Assembly: GCF_029892965.1 (NCBI RefSeq)
Contig: NZ_JARXWN010000013.1
Coordinates: forward strand, 1 to 64,000
DNA: 64,000 nucleotides
DNA from: Dysgonomonas sp. PF1-14
GTDB lineage: Bacteria > Bacteroidota > Bacteroidia > Bacteroidales > Dysgonomonadaceae
Direction of reading: 5' to 3'
The notes beneath the pieces were generated by a model. That model saw nothing but the letters and a program-made list of their open reading frames with translations. It made no database searches and was not told where the DNA came from. Every line of letters begins with the position of its first letter. The stretch's first letter is position 1. Positions 1 to 8,347 of this stretch are shown piece after piece. Made by a program: the position numbers and the translations under genes.

Positions 1-74
1 CATTCCGAACAGAGAAGTTAAGCCCGGTCGTGCCGATGGTACTGCGATTAGTGGGAGAGTAGGTTACCGCCGTT
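1..74 (+). rRNA. rrf: 5S ribosomal RNA, 3' part
   Basis: The first ~74 bases match the second half of a bacterial 5S rRNA: the conserved CCGAACAGAGAAGTTAAGCC segment, then the GTGGGAGAGTAGG loop E/helix IV region and a closing GCCG end. The 5' part lies outside the window, so an rRNA operon probably ends here. The exact 3' end is estimated. Confidence 0.9.
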
Positions 75-84
75 TTAAAGAAGA

Positions 85-116
85 GTCCTCATACTAGATA
101 GTATGGGGACTTTTTT
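85..116 (+). terminator. Rho-independent terminator of the rRNA operon
   Basis: A 10-bp stem (85-94 pairs with 101-110, one G-T wobble) with a 6-nt loop is followed directly by six T residues. It lies ~10 bases after the 5S 3' end, as expected for the end of an rRNA transcript. Confidence 0.85.
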
Positions 117-281
117 GTATGGATATGCTAGATAGCTCTAACAAGCCAATCAATAGGACTTCTATCTTTGGTTGATCATTGGATGCTTTCGTGGCTGGCT
201 GTATATAATGATTTGCCCGACTCCTACTAGTGTTTTATTTGGGTATTCTTTCCTCCTGAAATAAAAGTAGAGATATGTCTC

Positions 282-1529
282 TTACTCGTACCTGATAGAC
301 TTAGCCGGAGATATCTTTGCAATGAGATAGGATGGTATGATCATTACTAGCATAGACAATACAAGTGTTCCTACATTGATCAGGATAATATATAGGAAGT
401 TAATGTCTACAGGAACCTCTGACATATAATACTTCTCAGCATCCAGTTTAATCACTCCAAAATACTTTTGTATAAACAGCAATGCCAACGCTATAACATT
501 GCCCCAAAGCATACCTTTGAGGATAAGGAATGATGATACATACAAAAATACCTTACGAATGTTATAGTTGCGCGCTCCCAATGTCTTCAACATGCCTATC
601 ATATTTGTCCGTTCAAGGATTATGATCAGCAAGCCGGCAATCATAGTAAATATAGATATAAGGAACATCAGCACAATGATGACTACTACATTCGTATCTA
701 ATAGGTCAAGCCATCCGAAGATCATTGGATTCAGTTCTTTTATAGAACGTGTGAGCAATGTATTCTCTTTCCGGTCGCGATAGCTCATCATCTCCAGAAA
801 TACATTCTGCTGAATCTTATCCAGATTATCATAATCAGTCACAAGCAGTTCCACACCGCTTGCTTCATCGTCATCCCAGCTATTCAGTCTGCGGATAAGC
901 TCGATGTCCGTAATGACAAACAGTTTGTCATAGTCCTCAAAATTGGTGCTATAAATGCCTGTAATGTTAAACTTACGATATCTTACATTCTCCCCTACAA
1001 AGTAGCAAAGAAAGCTGTCTCCAGTCTTTAGATTGAGCTTAGATGCTATATTCTTGGATAGAATGACCTGATTGGATATGGTCGTATCATTCCGATTAAT
1101 GACAGCACCTTCTATCATGTTCTTTTTGAAGAAGTCCCAATCATAGTCTTCACCCACTCCTTTGAGAATAATTCCCTGAAAAGCACTATCTGTCTTTATT
1201 ATTCCCGGCTTTGTAGAAAACGCCTGAAGATGTTGTATGCCTTCGGTACTTTCTAGTTGTGTCCTCAGTTCCGGACTAATGCAAATGGGTAATGTCTCAT
1301 AAGAACTGTTATTGTGTAGATTGGTAATCTGTATATGCGCTCCAAATCCCACAACCTTATTTCGGACTTCTTTCTTGAACCCGACAACAATGGACAGCGC
1401 CAGTATCATAGCCGCCAACCCAATGGCAACGCCCGCTATGGCTATCTTAATAGCCGGAGATGAAGTACGTTTCTCTCCTTTCTCCTTACTGAAATGGATG
1501 CGCTTTGCTATGAATAGTTCTAAGTTCAT
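282..1529 (-). CDS. FtsX-like ABC transporter permease (LolC/LolE-type)
   Basis: About 415 residues with the layout of the MacB/FtsX permease family. There is one N-terminal membrane helix (~25-48), a long periplasmic domain (~50-275) and three C-terminal helices (~280-305, 330-352, 380-405). LolC/E-type proteins extract outer-membrane lipoproteins together with an ATPase (LolD); no ATPase gene is adjacent here, so the transported substrate is unknown. The ATG at 1529 is preferred over an in-frame TTG two codons upstream, because the product then begins MNLELFIAKR, a usual start for this family. It follows ruvB on the same strand with a 27-nt gap and may be cotranscribed with it. Confidence 0.85.
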   Translation of the reverse strand: MNLELFIAKRIHFSKEKGEKRTSSPAIKIAIAGVAIGLAAMILALSIVVGFKKEVRNKVVGFGAHIQITNLHNNSSYETLPICISPELRTQLESTEGIQHLQAFSTKPGIIKTDSAFQGIILKGVGEDYDWDFFKKNMIEGAVINRNDTTISNQVILSKNIASKLNLKTGDSFLCYFVGENVRYRKFNITGIYSTNFEDYDKLFVITDIELIRRLNSWDDDEASGVELLVTDYDNLDKIQQNVFLEMMSYRDRKENTLLTRSIKELNPMIFGWLDLLDTNVVVIIVLMFLISIFTMIAGLLIIILERTNMIGMLKTLGARNYNIRKVFLYVSSFLILKGMLWGNVIALALLFIQKYFGVIKLDAEKYYMSEVPVDINFLYIILINVGTLVLSMLVMIIPSYLIAKISPAKSIRYE

Positions 1530-1544
1530 TTTCAAGTATTAAGC

Positions 1545-1559
1545 AGGTCTGCGACCTTA
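1545..1559 (-). repeat. Short palindrome at the ruvB stop codon, shared with leuS
   Basis: On the minus strand the ruvB stop codon TAA runs into GGTCGCAGACCT, a GGTC-RCA-GACC mini-hairpin. The same 15 nt, with one change (R = A), covers the leuS stop codon at 10839-10853. The hairpin could act as a weak transcript end or be a tiny dispersed repeat. Confidence 0.45.
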
Positions 1560-2579
1560 GAATAAAAATCCTTGTTCATTTTCTTTCTTTCGCCCCAGAT
1601 GTTTGTAAGCCAACTCGGTTGCTTCACGTCCGCGTGGCGTCCGCTTCATGAAGCCCTCCTTGATAAGGAACGGTTCGTAGACTTCTTCGATGGTTCCACC
1701 ATCTTCTCCCAATGCTGTTGCAATGGTAGATATACCCACAGGGCCACCTTTGAATTTGTCTATCAGGATCAGTAATATCTTGTTGTCTATCTCATCAAGA
1801 CCGTATTTGTCAATGTTCAGCGCTTCAAGTGCATAAGTGGCAATGGCTTTGTCTATCTTACCCGAACCCTTAACCTGAGCAAAGTCTCTTACCCGACGCA
1901 GCAAGGCATTCGCTATACGAGGAGTGCCTCTGCTTCGCGAGGCTATTTCTACGGCAGCGTCTCTGGCTGTAGGTACATCCAGTATATTGGAAGAACGAAG
2001 GATAATATTGGTCAATGTATCCATATCGTAATACTCCAAGTGCATATTGATGCCAAAGCGTGCGCGTAAAGGGCTGGTAAGTAGGCCGCTACGTGTAGTG
2101 GCACCTATAAGCGTAAATGGGTTCAGTTCTATCTGGATAGATCGTGCACTGGGCCCTTTATCTATCATAATATCAATACGATAGTCCTCCATTGCACTAT
2201 AAAGATATTCTTCCACAACAGGAGACAGACGATGTATTTCATCTATGAAGAGAACATCATTAGGCTCTAAAGAAGTAAGCAAGCCTGCCAGATCACCGGG
2301 TTTGTCTAATACAGGGCCTGACGTAACTTTAAATCCTACGCCAAGTTCGTTGGCTATAATATTGGATAAGGTAGTCTTTCCCAGTCCGGGAGGCCCATGT
2401 AGCAGGGTATGGTCAAGTGATTCGCCACGCATTTTGGCTGCGGTAACAAATACCTGTAGATTTTCCACTACTTTGACCTGTCCGCTAAAACTGCCGAAAG
2501 TGAGAGGACGAAGTGCATTCTCGAACTCTTTTTCCTTATCATTTAGATTTTCTCTGTGTATATTGAATGTTTCTTCCAT
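1557..2579 (-). CDS. ruvB: Holliday junction branch migration helicase RuvB
   Basis: 340 residues, the normal length. RuvB is the AAA+ motor that, with RuvA, drives Holliday junction branch migration in recombinational repair. It shows Walker [10 protein letters not shown] (~62-70), Walker B DEIHR (~113), the arginine-finger segment GATTRSGLL, and a C-terminal winged-helix domain containing GGPVGI. The ATG at 2579 (MEETFNI...) is chosen over an upstream in-frame TTG because RuvB proteins start about there and a TAnnTTTG promoter box lies just upstream. ruvA and ruvC are not in the window. Confidence 0.97.
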   Translation of the reverse strand: MEETFNIHRENLNDKEKEFENALRPLTFGSFSGQVKVVENLQVFVTAAKMRGESLDHTLLHGPPGLGKTTLSNIIANELGVGFKVTSGPVLDKPGDLAGLLTSLEPNDVLFIDEIHRLSPVVEEYLYSAMEDYRIDIMIDKGPSARSIQIELNPFTLIGATTRSGLLTSPLRARFGINMHLEYYDMDTLTNIILRSSNILDVPTARDAAVEIASRSRGTPRIANALLRRVRDFAQVKGSGKIDKAIATYALEALNIDKYGLDEIDNKILLILIDKFKGGPVGISTIATALGEDGGTIEEVYEPFLIKEGFMKRTPRGREATELAYKHLGRKKENEQGFLF

Positions 2580-2591
2580 ATGCTGTAGATG

Positions 2592-2599
2592 CAAATTTA
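2592..2599 (-). promoter_or_regulatory. -7 box (TAnnTTTG) of ruvB
   Basis: Minus-strand TAAATTTG matches the Bacteroidota -7 consensus and lies 12 nt upstream of the chosen ruvB start. This would give a very short leader. No clear -33 box was seen. Confidence 0.5.
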
Positions 2600-2743
2600 C
2601 ATCAATATATTTAAATAACGCACACCGTTAATGTCAATTAAGCAGCAGTGCAAATTTATTAAACCATTTTATACTTAATATTCAGTATCTAAGAGTAAAA
2701 AAGCAGCATTACCAGTAGTTAATAACAACAGATATGAATTAAG

Positions 2744-2806
2744 TTTTTAACTAAAATGTAACGAATGTAATAGATTTGTGTTGTTTTTTATTCTTCATTA
2801 CTTTTC
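2744..2806 (+). repeat. Dispersed intergenic repeat, copy 1
   Basis: The segment begins TTTTAACTAAAATGTAACGA, continues through a GATTTGTG core and ends TTCTTCATTAC. The same order of motifs occurs at 2891-2982 and, inverted, at 26186-26242 and 26274-26330. It is non-coding, in the gap between the divergent ruvB and PAP2 genes. Confidence 0.7.
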
Positions 2807-2812
2807 TTCCTT

Positions 2813-2880
2813 GTCGGGGCGAACCCATGTGTTCACCTGCACACCATTCATTCGGGCAGACACACAGGTCTGCCCCTACA
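2813..2880 (+). repeat. Hairpin-rich intergenic element (GGGCGAAC / GGGCAGAC type)
   Basis: Two successive stem-loops. The first is imperfect, GGGCGAAC (2817-2824) with GTTCACCT (2831-2838). The second is perfect, GGGCAGAC (2854-2861) with GTCTGCCC (2868-2875) around a 6-nt loop. The segment lies between two copies of the 57-bp-type repeat and looks like a decayed miniature element. No coding content was seen. Confidence 0.55.
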
Positions 2881-2890
2881 GCTAACGCTT

Positions 2891-2982
2891 ATTTTAACTA
2901 AAATGTAACGAAACAACGTTCGGCAGAGTGAAGCGGAGCCAATGTAACGGATTTGCACCATTTTCTTTCATTGTTACATTTC
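2891..2982 (+). repeat. Dispersed intergenic repeat, copy 2 (with internal insertion)
   Basis: It shares ATTTTAACTAAAATGTAACG, AACGGATTTG and TTCTTTCATT with the other copies. About 30 extra bases sit between the first and second shared blocks (~2912-2941). With copy 1 and the hairpin element it fills most of the ~560-nt gap 2580-3142, in which no gene was found. Confidence 0.65.
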
Positions 2983-3142
2983 TGTGCATCCTTATTATTA
3001 TAATTCAAAGAACGAGCCGGATCAACTAATTACCATTTAATTTTATTTAATACTAGTATCCCTATATATAGATAAATGTATCCGTATTTTATACGTGCTT
3101 TTTATAAAAAAGCTGTTTCTTTGTCAGAAATTGTATTATAAT

Positions 3143-3721
3143 ATGTTAGATAGAATCATAGAACTCGATCAGGAGCTGTTTTTATACCTTAATGGTAAAC
3201 ACATATACTGGCTCGATCCCGTTATGCTTTTCCTGAGTTCTTACAGTGCATGGGCACTGATGTGTATAGCCATGATTGCATTTATATATTTCAGAAGTAA
3301 GTCGTGGAAAATAACGACCTCACTCGCTTTTTTATTAACTGTAGGAATGAGTGCATTACTTACCAATCTGGTGAAAATGATGGTAGGCCGCCCGCGTCCT
3401 ATTCACAATATAGCGTGGAAAGATTCTATCCATGCAATAGAAAAATATAGCGAAAGTACGAGTTTTTTCTCTTCACATTCGGCAACCACCTTTGCTATGG
3501 CTGTTTTCTTCTTTTTATTTGTAAAGTACAATAGCTACAATAAGTTATTTGGCTATCTGGCTATATTGTGGGCTGCAGTTGTGGCATATAGCCGTATCTA
3601 TCTGGCAAAGCATTATCCTGTAGATGTGCTTTGCGGTATATTGTTCGGTATATTGATCGGCATACTCGGGTATAAGGTACTCGGTATTTATACGAAGAAA
3701 AAGGAGGAGCTTAAGGCTTAA
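3143..3721 (+). CDS. PAP2-family membrane phosphatase
   Basis: 192 residues, five to six predicted membrane helices. All three PAP2 signature motifs are present: K-x6-RP as KMMVGRPRP, a (P)SGH-like SSHSA, and SRxxxxxHxxxD as SRIYLAKHYPVD. Such enzymes hydrolyse phosphatidic acid, undecaprenyl pyrophosphate or lipid A phosphates at the periplasmic side of the inner membrane; the exact substrate cannot be read from sequence. The ATG at 3143 is preferred over a GTG at 3095 because the product then begins MLDRIIELDQ, typical for the family. Its 3' end overlaps the convergent dehydrogenase gene by 4 nt. Confidence 0.85.
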   Translation: MLDRIIELDQELFLYLNGKHIYWLDPVMLFLSSYSAWALMCIAMIAFIYFRSKSWKITTSLAFLLTVGMSALLTNLVKMMVGRPRPIHNIAWKDSIHAIEKYSESTSFFSSHSATTFAMAVFFFLFVKYNSYNKLFGYLAILWAAVVAYSRIYLAKHYPVDVLCGILFGILIGILGYKVLGIYTKKKEELKA

Positions 3722-4485
3722 CCGAGCCATTTACTCACTTTGCGCTTCTCCCTTAGCGAATATATCTTCATCAAGAAAGGGAAAGCTCTGCCTACCGGAT
3801 AGAATACACGAAACAGGAGAGACGGATATATATTCTTTCTGCCTTTCTCTATTCCCCTTACTATTTTTTTTGCTACTGTTTTCGCATCCTGTGTAGGGAA
3901 GGGCAGGGGAGTATTATCCTCTCCTGTAGCCTTATCAAAAAAGTCTGTACGTGTTGCTACAGGATACACAGCCGTTATTTGTATGTTCTTTCGTTGTTCG
4001 TAACGGTATGTTTGTATGAAGTGGTGCAGAGCCGCTTTGGAAGAGCAATATAACGAATAGCCCGGAAGCGAAGCCAGTCCGGCACCCGATATAGTACAGG
4101 CGAAGGCTACAGGTCTGTTGTCTGCTGTTTCTGCTAGCTTTTCGAGAGAGTAAATAGGGGAGAAAACATTCAGATTGTAGATGTTCTCTATATGTTGCCA
4201 GTCAGGAGCAGTCAGTTTTTCAAGATAGGCAAATCCGGCATTGGCTATAAAGGCATCTATACTGCCGAATATCTCTTGAGCTGAATCAAATAGTTTATCT
4301 ACTCCTTCCTTTGTACTCACATCCAGAGCCAATGGGAATATATTCTCAGTCTGCAGGATATTTTCTGTATGGCGGGCAACAGCTATAATCTTTGTGTTGG
4401 GATATGCCGACAGTATATCGAGTATCTCCTTTCCTATGCCCGAAGACGCTCCTGTGAGGATGATGTTCTTTCCGGTCAGATTCAT
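3718..4485 (-). CDS. Short-chain dehydrogenase/reductase (SDR)
   Basis: 255 residues, normal for a classical SDR. The NAD(P)-binding motif TGASSGIG is at ~11-18. A NAG motif (IANAG) follows at ~90, and the catalytic Tyr and Lys lie in YCSSK (~146-150) with an upstream Ser-containing strand. The C-terminal ~50 residues are basic and hydrophobic, suggesting loose membrane association. The substrate is unknown. It follows the zinc-ribbon membrane protein with a 1-nt gap on the same strand, so the two are likely cotranscribed. Confidence 0.85.
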   Translation of the reverse strand: MNLTGKNIILTGASSGIGKEILDILSAYPNTKIIAVARHTENILQTENIFPLALDVSTKEGVDKLFDSAQEIFGSIDAFIANAGFAYLEKLTAPDWQHIENIYNLNVFSPIYSLEKLAETADNRPVAFACTISGAGLASLPGYSLYCSSKAALHHFIQTYRYEQRKNIQITAVYPVATRTDFFDKATGEDNTPLPFPTQDAKTVAKKIVRGIEKGRKNIYPSLLFRVFYPVGRAFPFLMKIYSLREKRKVSKWLG

Positions 4486-4486
4486 T

Positions 4487-5227
4487 TTACATGTTAAATA
4501 TAATAACTATAGCTACAGCTATAATAGTAACTAAAACAGTTCCTATAACAAATGACAAAGCGATACAGAGTACAGCTTTTAGTATCACTGCCAGCCATGA
4601 GTCTTTCTTAAATAGTAGCGCTAATACCCATATATTGTATGCAAGATTTACAAGCATAACAACCGTATAAAGATAGACAGAATAAAACTTGAAAAAAAGA
4701 GGATAGGTTACTAACAATATCAATACATGTATTCCTGTTATATATGAGTATATAATAAGATGCTCGATGTAGTTATACCCGCTTTTGCGAAATACAATGA
4801 ATGAAGATAATGCAGAGAAGGGAATTAGCAGAAACATGACCAGTGAATAGTGGCTGTGTACCCATTCCGAAAGCATTCTGTTGAGATCTTCCGCATCTTT
4901 CGAGTGAATAGAGAGACTGCTCTCGGGATATATCTCAAAAAAATGTGCTGTAAATCCGTATAGAGTGCTTAGAATAAGTACGAAAGCAAAAGGTCTGAAA
5001 TAATTGACACGTTTTCCGGCCAGATAAGAACTGATCATTTGTCCCGGTTCTGTTACCAGTTCCTTTATTGTGTATAATATACCTTTGTCGATGTGCAATA
5101 TACTATGCTGTAGCTCATACATAATGTAATGAAGGTCTATCTTCCCCGTATTGGATGGTTGTCCGCATGCTGTGCAGTAATTTCCCGATACTGGGCTGTT
5201 GCAATTTTTACAAAAAGTTGTATTCAT
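4487..5227 (-). CDS. Zinc-ribbon membrane protein, DUF3667-like
   Basis: 246 residues. The N-terminus holds a zinc ribbon with paired cysteines (Cys6, Cys9, Cys18, Cys21) followed by GQPSNTGKI. The segment with EPGQMISSYLAGKRVNYFRP matches the PG...GKR..Y..P pattern of the Bacteroidota DUF3667 family. At least four membrane helices follow (~78-96, 135-150, 163-190, 205-245). The function is unknown. It forms a two-gene unit with the downstream dehydrogenase. Confidence 0.6.
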   Translation of the reverse strand: MNTTFCKNCNSPVSGNYCTACGQPSNTGKIDLHYIMYELQHSILHIDKGILYTIKELVTEPGQMISSYLAGKRVNYFRPFAFVLILSTLYGFTAHFFEIYPESSLSIHSKDAEDLNRMLSEWVHSHYSLVMFLLIPFSALSSFIVFRKSGYNYIEHLIIYSYITGIHVLILLVTYPLFFKFYSVYLYTVVMLVNLAYNIWVLALLFKKDSWLAVILKAVLCIALSFVIGTVLVTIIAVAIVIIFNM

Positions 5228-5455
5228 ATTTTTATTATAAATGCAAATCTATATATAGTAATCCACTTTTTTGCTAAATGCTTTATTTATTTAGGCTGTT
5301 TGAATCTTCAATAATGTGCAGTTTTAGCTCATAAATAATAAACAAGGAAGACAAACAGGTGTTCAGTGTTCATATATATTTAATGTTAGTCAGTATTTGA
5401 TATTGTATTGAGTAAACGTTCAATTATTCTCTGCGCGCAATCACAGATTGCTTGC

Positions 5456-5485
5456 ATTCCTTTTGGCCTAAGCCCCAAAAGGAAT
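5456..5485 (+). repeat. Perfect 11-bp hairpin in intergenic repeat region
   Basis: ATTCCTTTTGG (5456-5466) pairs perfectly with CCAAAAGGAAT (5475-5485) across an 8-nt loop. No T-run follows, so it is not an obvious terminator. It resembles the CCAAAAGGAAxCAAAAAG-type non-coding repeats often met between genes of Bacteroidota (recollection, not a search). Confidence 0.5.
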
Positions 5486-5704
5486 CAAAAAGTCTTTAGC
5501 GCCCCACTTCATAGGACGACCCGTAAAAGGGCTCAAAGGCTAAACAAAAAAACTCGCTCATGGCTTTTGCATAATACGAATCGACAGATCAGCTCAAACA
5601 CGTTTTTGTTTTATGCCTTTCTCACCCTACGGGTACCCCGTCCATAAAGCTAAGGGCGCTGGGCTGACGCACGATCTGGAGACGATAAATAAAGGGGTTT
5701 ACTT

Positions 5705-5737
5705 GTAACTTGTAACTGCCCAAAGGGCGAAGTAACT
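5705..5737 (+). repeat. 33-nt hairpin repeat, copy 1
   Basis: A GCCC-aaa-GGGC hairpin flanked by TAACTTGTAACT and GAAGTAACT. The same 33 nt recurs at 60490-60522 with two differences, both in the hairpin loop. Confidence 0.7.
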
Positions 5738-5784
5738 AGTAACTAATAAACAAACATATAATTGTCAACTACTGATTCGCATAT

Positions 5785-7455
5785 TTAATCAGTCCACAAT
5801 AAAGTAAAGCTCTCACCTCTTTCTACATTGAACTTACTATAATCAATCTCGTAAGCATTCAGATGTGGATTGTAAATAAGATATGCTGTTCTTGGAGTGG
5901 GGGCAATGTCCTCAGGCAAATATAAGCGATAATTGGAGAACCCTGCTATTTGTTCAAAAGCTTTATTTTCCTTTCCCAATATCCTTGTTTCCTGATACAG
6001 GTAAGGACTTATAGGGTCATAAAATAAGACAAGAGAATGAGGCCAGTTAAAATAGATATGATCAGGATTCTTTGACTTTGCAAGTAATAATAGGTCTTTA
6101 TATCCGCTCAGAAACCCGGGAAATCCCTGATTAGGGGTAGAATGGAATGTTACATATTTCTTGCCGAAGACCACAGTCAAACATAATATGGCGGCAAAAG
6201 CAATGTATATTAAATATTTCCTGTTCCTTATTACAAAAAATATCCCTCGGGCAGAAAAGTAGATAAGCGGAAACCATAACAGATTCCAGTGATATACATT
6301 CGGATAAACCAGAAGCATAATAGGAATAGTTGCTAGAAGCCATATCCCCATAATAGAATCAAAAATATTCCTTTCAGCCTTTTTGCGATAAAGGTAATAG
6401 AAGCTATACAATATGAAAGGGCTGGCAATAATGTTATAGAAAATGCCAAAGAGATAAAATGAACTTATCCGTCCGACATCACCTCTGTCGTCACCCATTA
6501 CAAGCAGGTAAATTCCACTTTTAACAGTGGAGTATAGGAACGGTAAAAAGTTTGAAGCTCCCAGTATAGTCTCACTTTCGTGTCGGCTTTCGTTCAGAGA
6601 TGTAATTGTAACAGGCCCTATCTGATACTGTTCTCCTTCAGTAACGATCTGGATAGCAAAGAGGATTAGCGGAAATAGTATTATCATCAATGTGGATAAA
6701 CAAAGCGCTATCTTTTTTACGGATATCTTATGATGCCTATAAAAATATATTCCCAGAAACACACAATAGAAAGGAAGCATAAACCAACTTACACCGTAAC
6801 TGTAAGCTGCTAATGCAAAGGAAACGCAGCCGGAAATGTAAAGAAGTGATTGTTTGATCGATTCCCCTTGCTTATAGTATCCGAGAATAAATAAAGATGT
6901 GCCTATAAGAACAAAGTCGGGCGACAGGTTACAGTCCAAAGCCCATCGGCTCTTCATTATATGCCATGGGCTGGCAACAAAGAGCAATATGATGACAAGG
7001 ATGTATAAATAGTTTATTTGGGTCTTTCTCAAAGTATAATAGAACAGAATAAGAGAAAAACTGCTGATGAAAGCCATTGGCAAACGGTAGGCGGGAAGCG
7101 ACAGACCGAACATTTTGATAAAAGGCATTCCCAGATAAGCATACAATGCCGACTGCCCGCTTCCCCACGATTTCAGATACACAGGATACGATGCCAGATG
7201 CTGATCGACACCATAATGGAGTAGACACCACGAATCGTATGCATTAATAGACTCATCTGTATAGTTGCCAATTGGTATTTCGAGAAAGAAAATTCTCATC
7301 GCAACACCCAGCAGTAATATAACCTGAGCTGCTATCAAGAACCGTCTGTCCGGAGAAGAAGCTATCCGGCAGGTATATTTCATTTCCCGTAATACAAAAA
7401 GCAAAACGAATAGAAAAAAAATAAGGGCAGGAATATGATATAGCTCAAAGCTCAT
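5785..7455 (-). CDS. GT39-like membrane glycosyltransferase
   Basis: 556 residues with about 10-12 membrane helices and a C-terminal soluble tail. The layout fits the ArnT/PMT (GT39, GT-C fold) group, which moves sugars from polyprenyl-phosphate carriers. The first periplasmic loop after helix 2 carries acidic residues in NYTDESINAYD (~80-90), the place of the catalytic Asp/Glu in this fold. The acceptor and sugar are unknown. It is the last gene of a minus-strand run with YitT, an SGNH-like protein and an MBOAT acyltransferase, so envelope polysaccharide or protein glycosylation is a reasonable inference. Confidence 0.7.
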   Translation of the reverse strand: MSFELYHIPALIFFLFVLLFVLREMKYTCRIASSPDRRFLIAAQVILLLGVAMRIFFLEIPIGNYTDESINAYDSWCLLHYGVDQHLASYPVYLKSWGSGQSALYAYLGMPFIKMFGLSLPAYRLPMAFISSFSLILFYYTLRKTQINYLYILVIILLFVASPWHIMKSRWALDCNLSPDFVLIGTSLFILGYYKQGESIKQSLLYISGCVSFALAAYSYGVSWFMLPFYCVFLGIYFYRHHKISVKKIALCLSTLMIILFPLILFAIQIVTEGEQYQIGPVTITSLNESRHESETILGASNFLPFLYSTVKSGIYLLVMGDDRGDVGRISSFYLFGIFYNIIASPFILYSFYYLYRKKAERNIFDSIMGIWLLATIPIMLLVYPNVYHWNLLWFPLIYFSARGIFFVIRNRKYLIYIAFAAILCLTVVFGKKYVTFHSTPNQGFPGFLSGYKDLLLLAKSKNPDHIYFNWPHSLVLFYDPISPYLYQETRILGKENKAFEQIAGFSNYRLYLPEDIAPTPRTAYLIYNPHLNAYEIDYSKFNVERGESFTLLWTD

Positions 7456-7475
7456 TTATACAGGAGTAATAGGAT

Positions 7476-8339
7476 TTACCTTATCTGATCGAATCCTTCA
7501 CCATAAACACCTCTTACGGTACTTTGCGATATAAAGGCTCTCTCGTCTATACTTTTTATCAGGCGGAATATACCGACAGCTTCGGTACGTTTGGCCAGTA
7601 CGATGATGACTTTAGTTGGTTTTTTTGTGTACCAGCCGGTTCCGTCGAGTATTGTACATCCGCGATGTAGTTCTGCATTTATGGCAGTTGCAATAACATC
7701 GTATTTATCAGAAAATATGAATATCTGTACCGATTGTCTGAATCCGTTGATCACCATGTCGATACAGTAAGTCATCACCCCCATTACTATAAGTGCGTAC
7801 ACGATCTTCTGATAGTCGTAGAACAGGAAGTATGAGGAGCAGATGATCACAAAATCGCAGAGCAGCATACCCCGTCCGAAGGCGATGTTCTTATATTTAT
7901 TGATCAGTGCTACAACTATATCCGTACCTCCCGTACTACCATTTGAGCTGAATACCAGTCCGATACCCGTACCGCACAGCATGGCTCCTATAACACCCGA
8001 TAGCAAGGGTTCGTTTTTTACGATAGGCTCTGTAATATATGACTGGCAGATGGTAAGCAGTGAGGTAAGCACTAGAACGCCGTATATGGTCTTTACCATA
8101 AACTTGAATCCGAGAAGCTTCAACGCGACTACCAACAAGGCGCAGTTGACAAGGAAATAAGTATATTGGAGAGGTATTCCCGAAGCATACTCTACCAATA
8201 GGGCAATACCGGTAAGTCCTCCGGTAACAATTCCCACAGGTTTGATAAACCCGATCAGTCCGACCGAATAGATAGCTAATCCGAAGAAGATGATAGCGTA
8301 ATCTTTCCAGTAAAATTCTTTCAAATATCTTTTAGGCAT
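7476..8339 (-). CDS. YitT family membrane protein
   Basis: 287 residues, the usual length. Five or so N-terminal membrane helices (YitT_membrane/DUF161, ~1-200) contain the glycine-rich SSNGSTGGTD motif. A C-terminal cytoplasmic DUF2179 domain (~215-285) contains the conserved HRGCTILDGTGWYTK segment. Members are widespread inner-membrane proteins; the transported substrate, if any, is not established. It lies 8 nt after the SGNH-like gene's stop codon on the same strand. Confidence 0.88.
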   Translation of the reverse strand: MPKRYLKEFYWKDYAIIFFGLAIYSVGLIGFIKPVGIVTGGLTGIALLVEYASGIPLQYTYFLVNCALLVVALKLLGFKFMVKTIYGVLVLTSLLTICQSYITEPIVKNEPLLSGVIGAMLCGTGIGLVFSSNGSTGGTDIVVALINKYKNIAFGRGMLLCDFVIICSSYFLFYDYQKIVYALIVMGVMTYCIDMVINGFRQSVQIFIFSDKYDVIATAINAELHRGCTILDGTGWYTKKPTKVIIVLAKRTEAVGIFRLIKSIDERAFISQSTVRGVYGEGFDQIR

Positions 8340-8347
8340 ATATGGTA

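Larger units (their letters stand above)
5228..5784. other. Long intergenic region with decayed repeats, no gene
   Basis: A 557-nt gap. From ~5408 the base composition changes to GC-richer stretches carrying small hairpins: GCAATC-aca-GATTGC (~5438-5452), the 11-bp stem at 5456-5485, an ACCCTACGGGTACCCCGT segment (~5630) and a 33-nt repeat at 5705-5737. A 79-codon open frame (5408-5647) has no recognisable protein features and follows these repeats, so it is not called as a gene. Confidence 0.6.

Noticed and set aside
2891-2982. TGTAACG and TGTTACAT in the dispersed repeats as further HTCS operators
   Set aside because: The boxes are 39 and 29 nt apart rather than 21, no TAnnTTTG lies at 59 nt, and the neighbouring genes are ruvB and a phosphatase.
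5408-5647. 79-residue protein in the intergenic repeat block
   Set aside because: Low-complexity basic translation, no start signal or neighbour support, and the frame runs over hairpin repeats.
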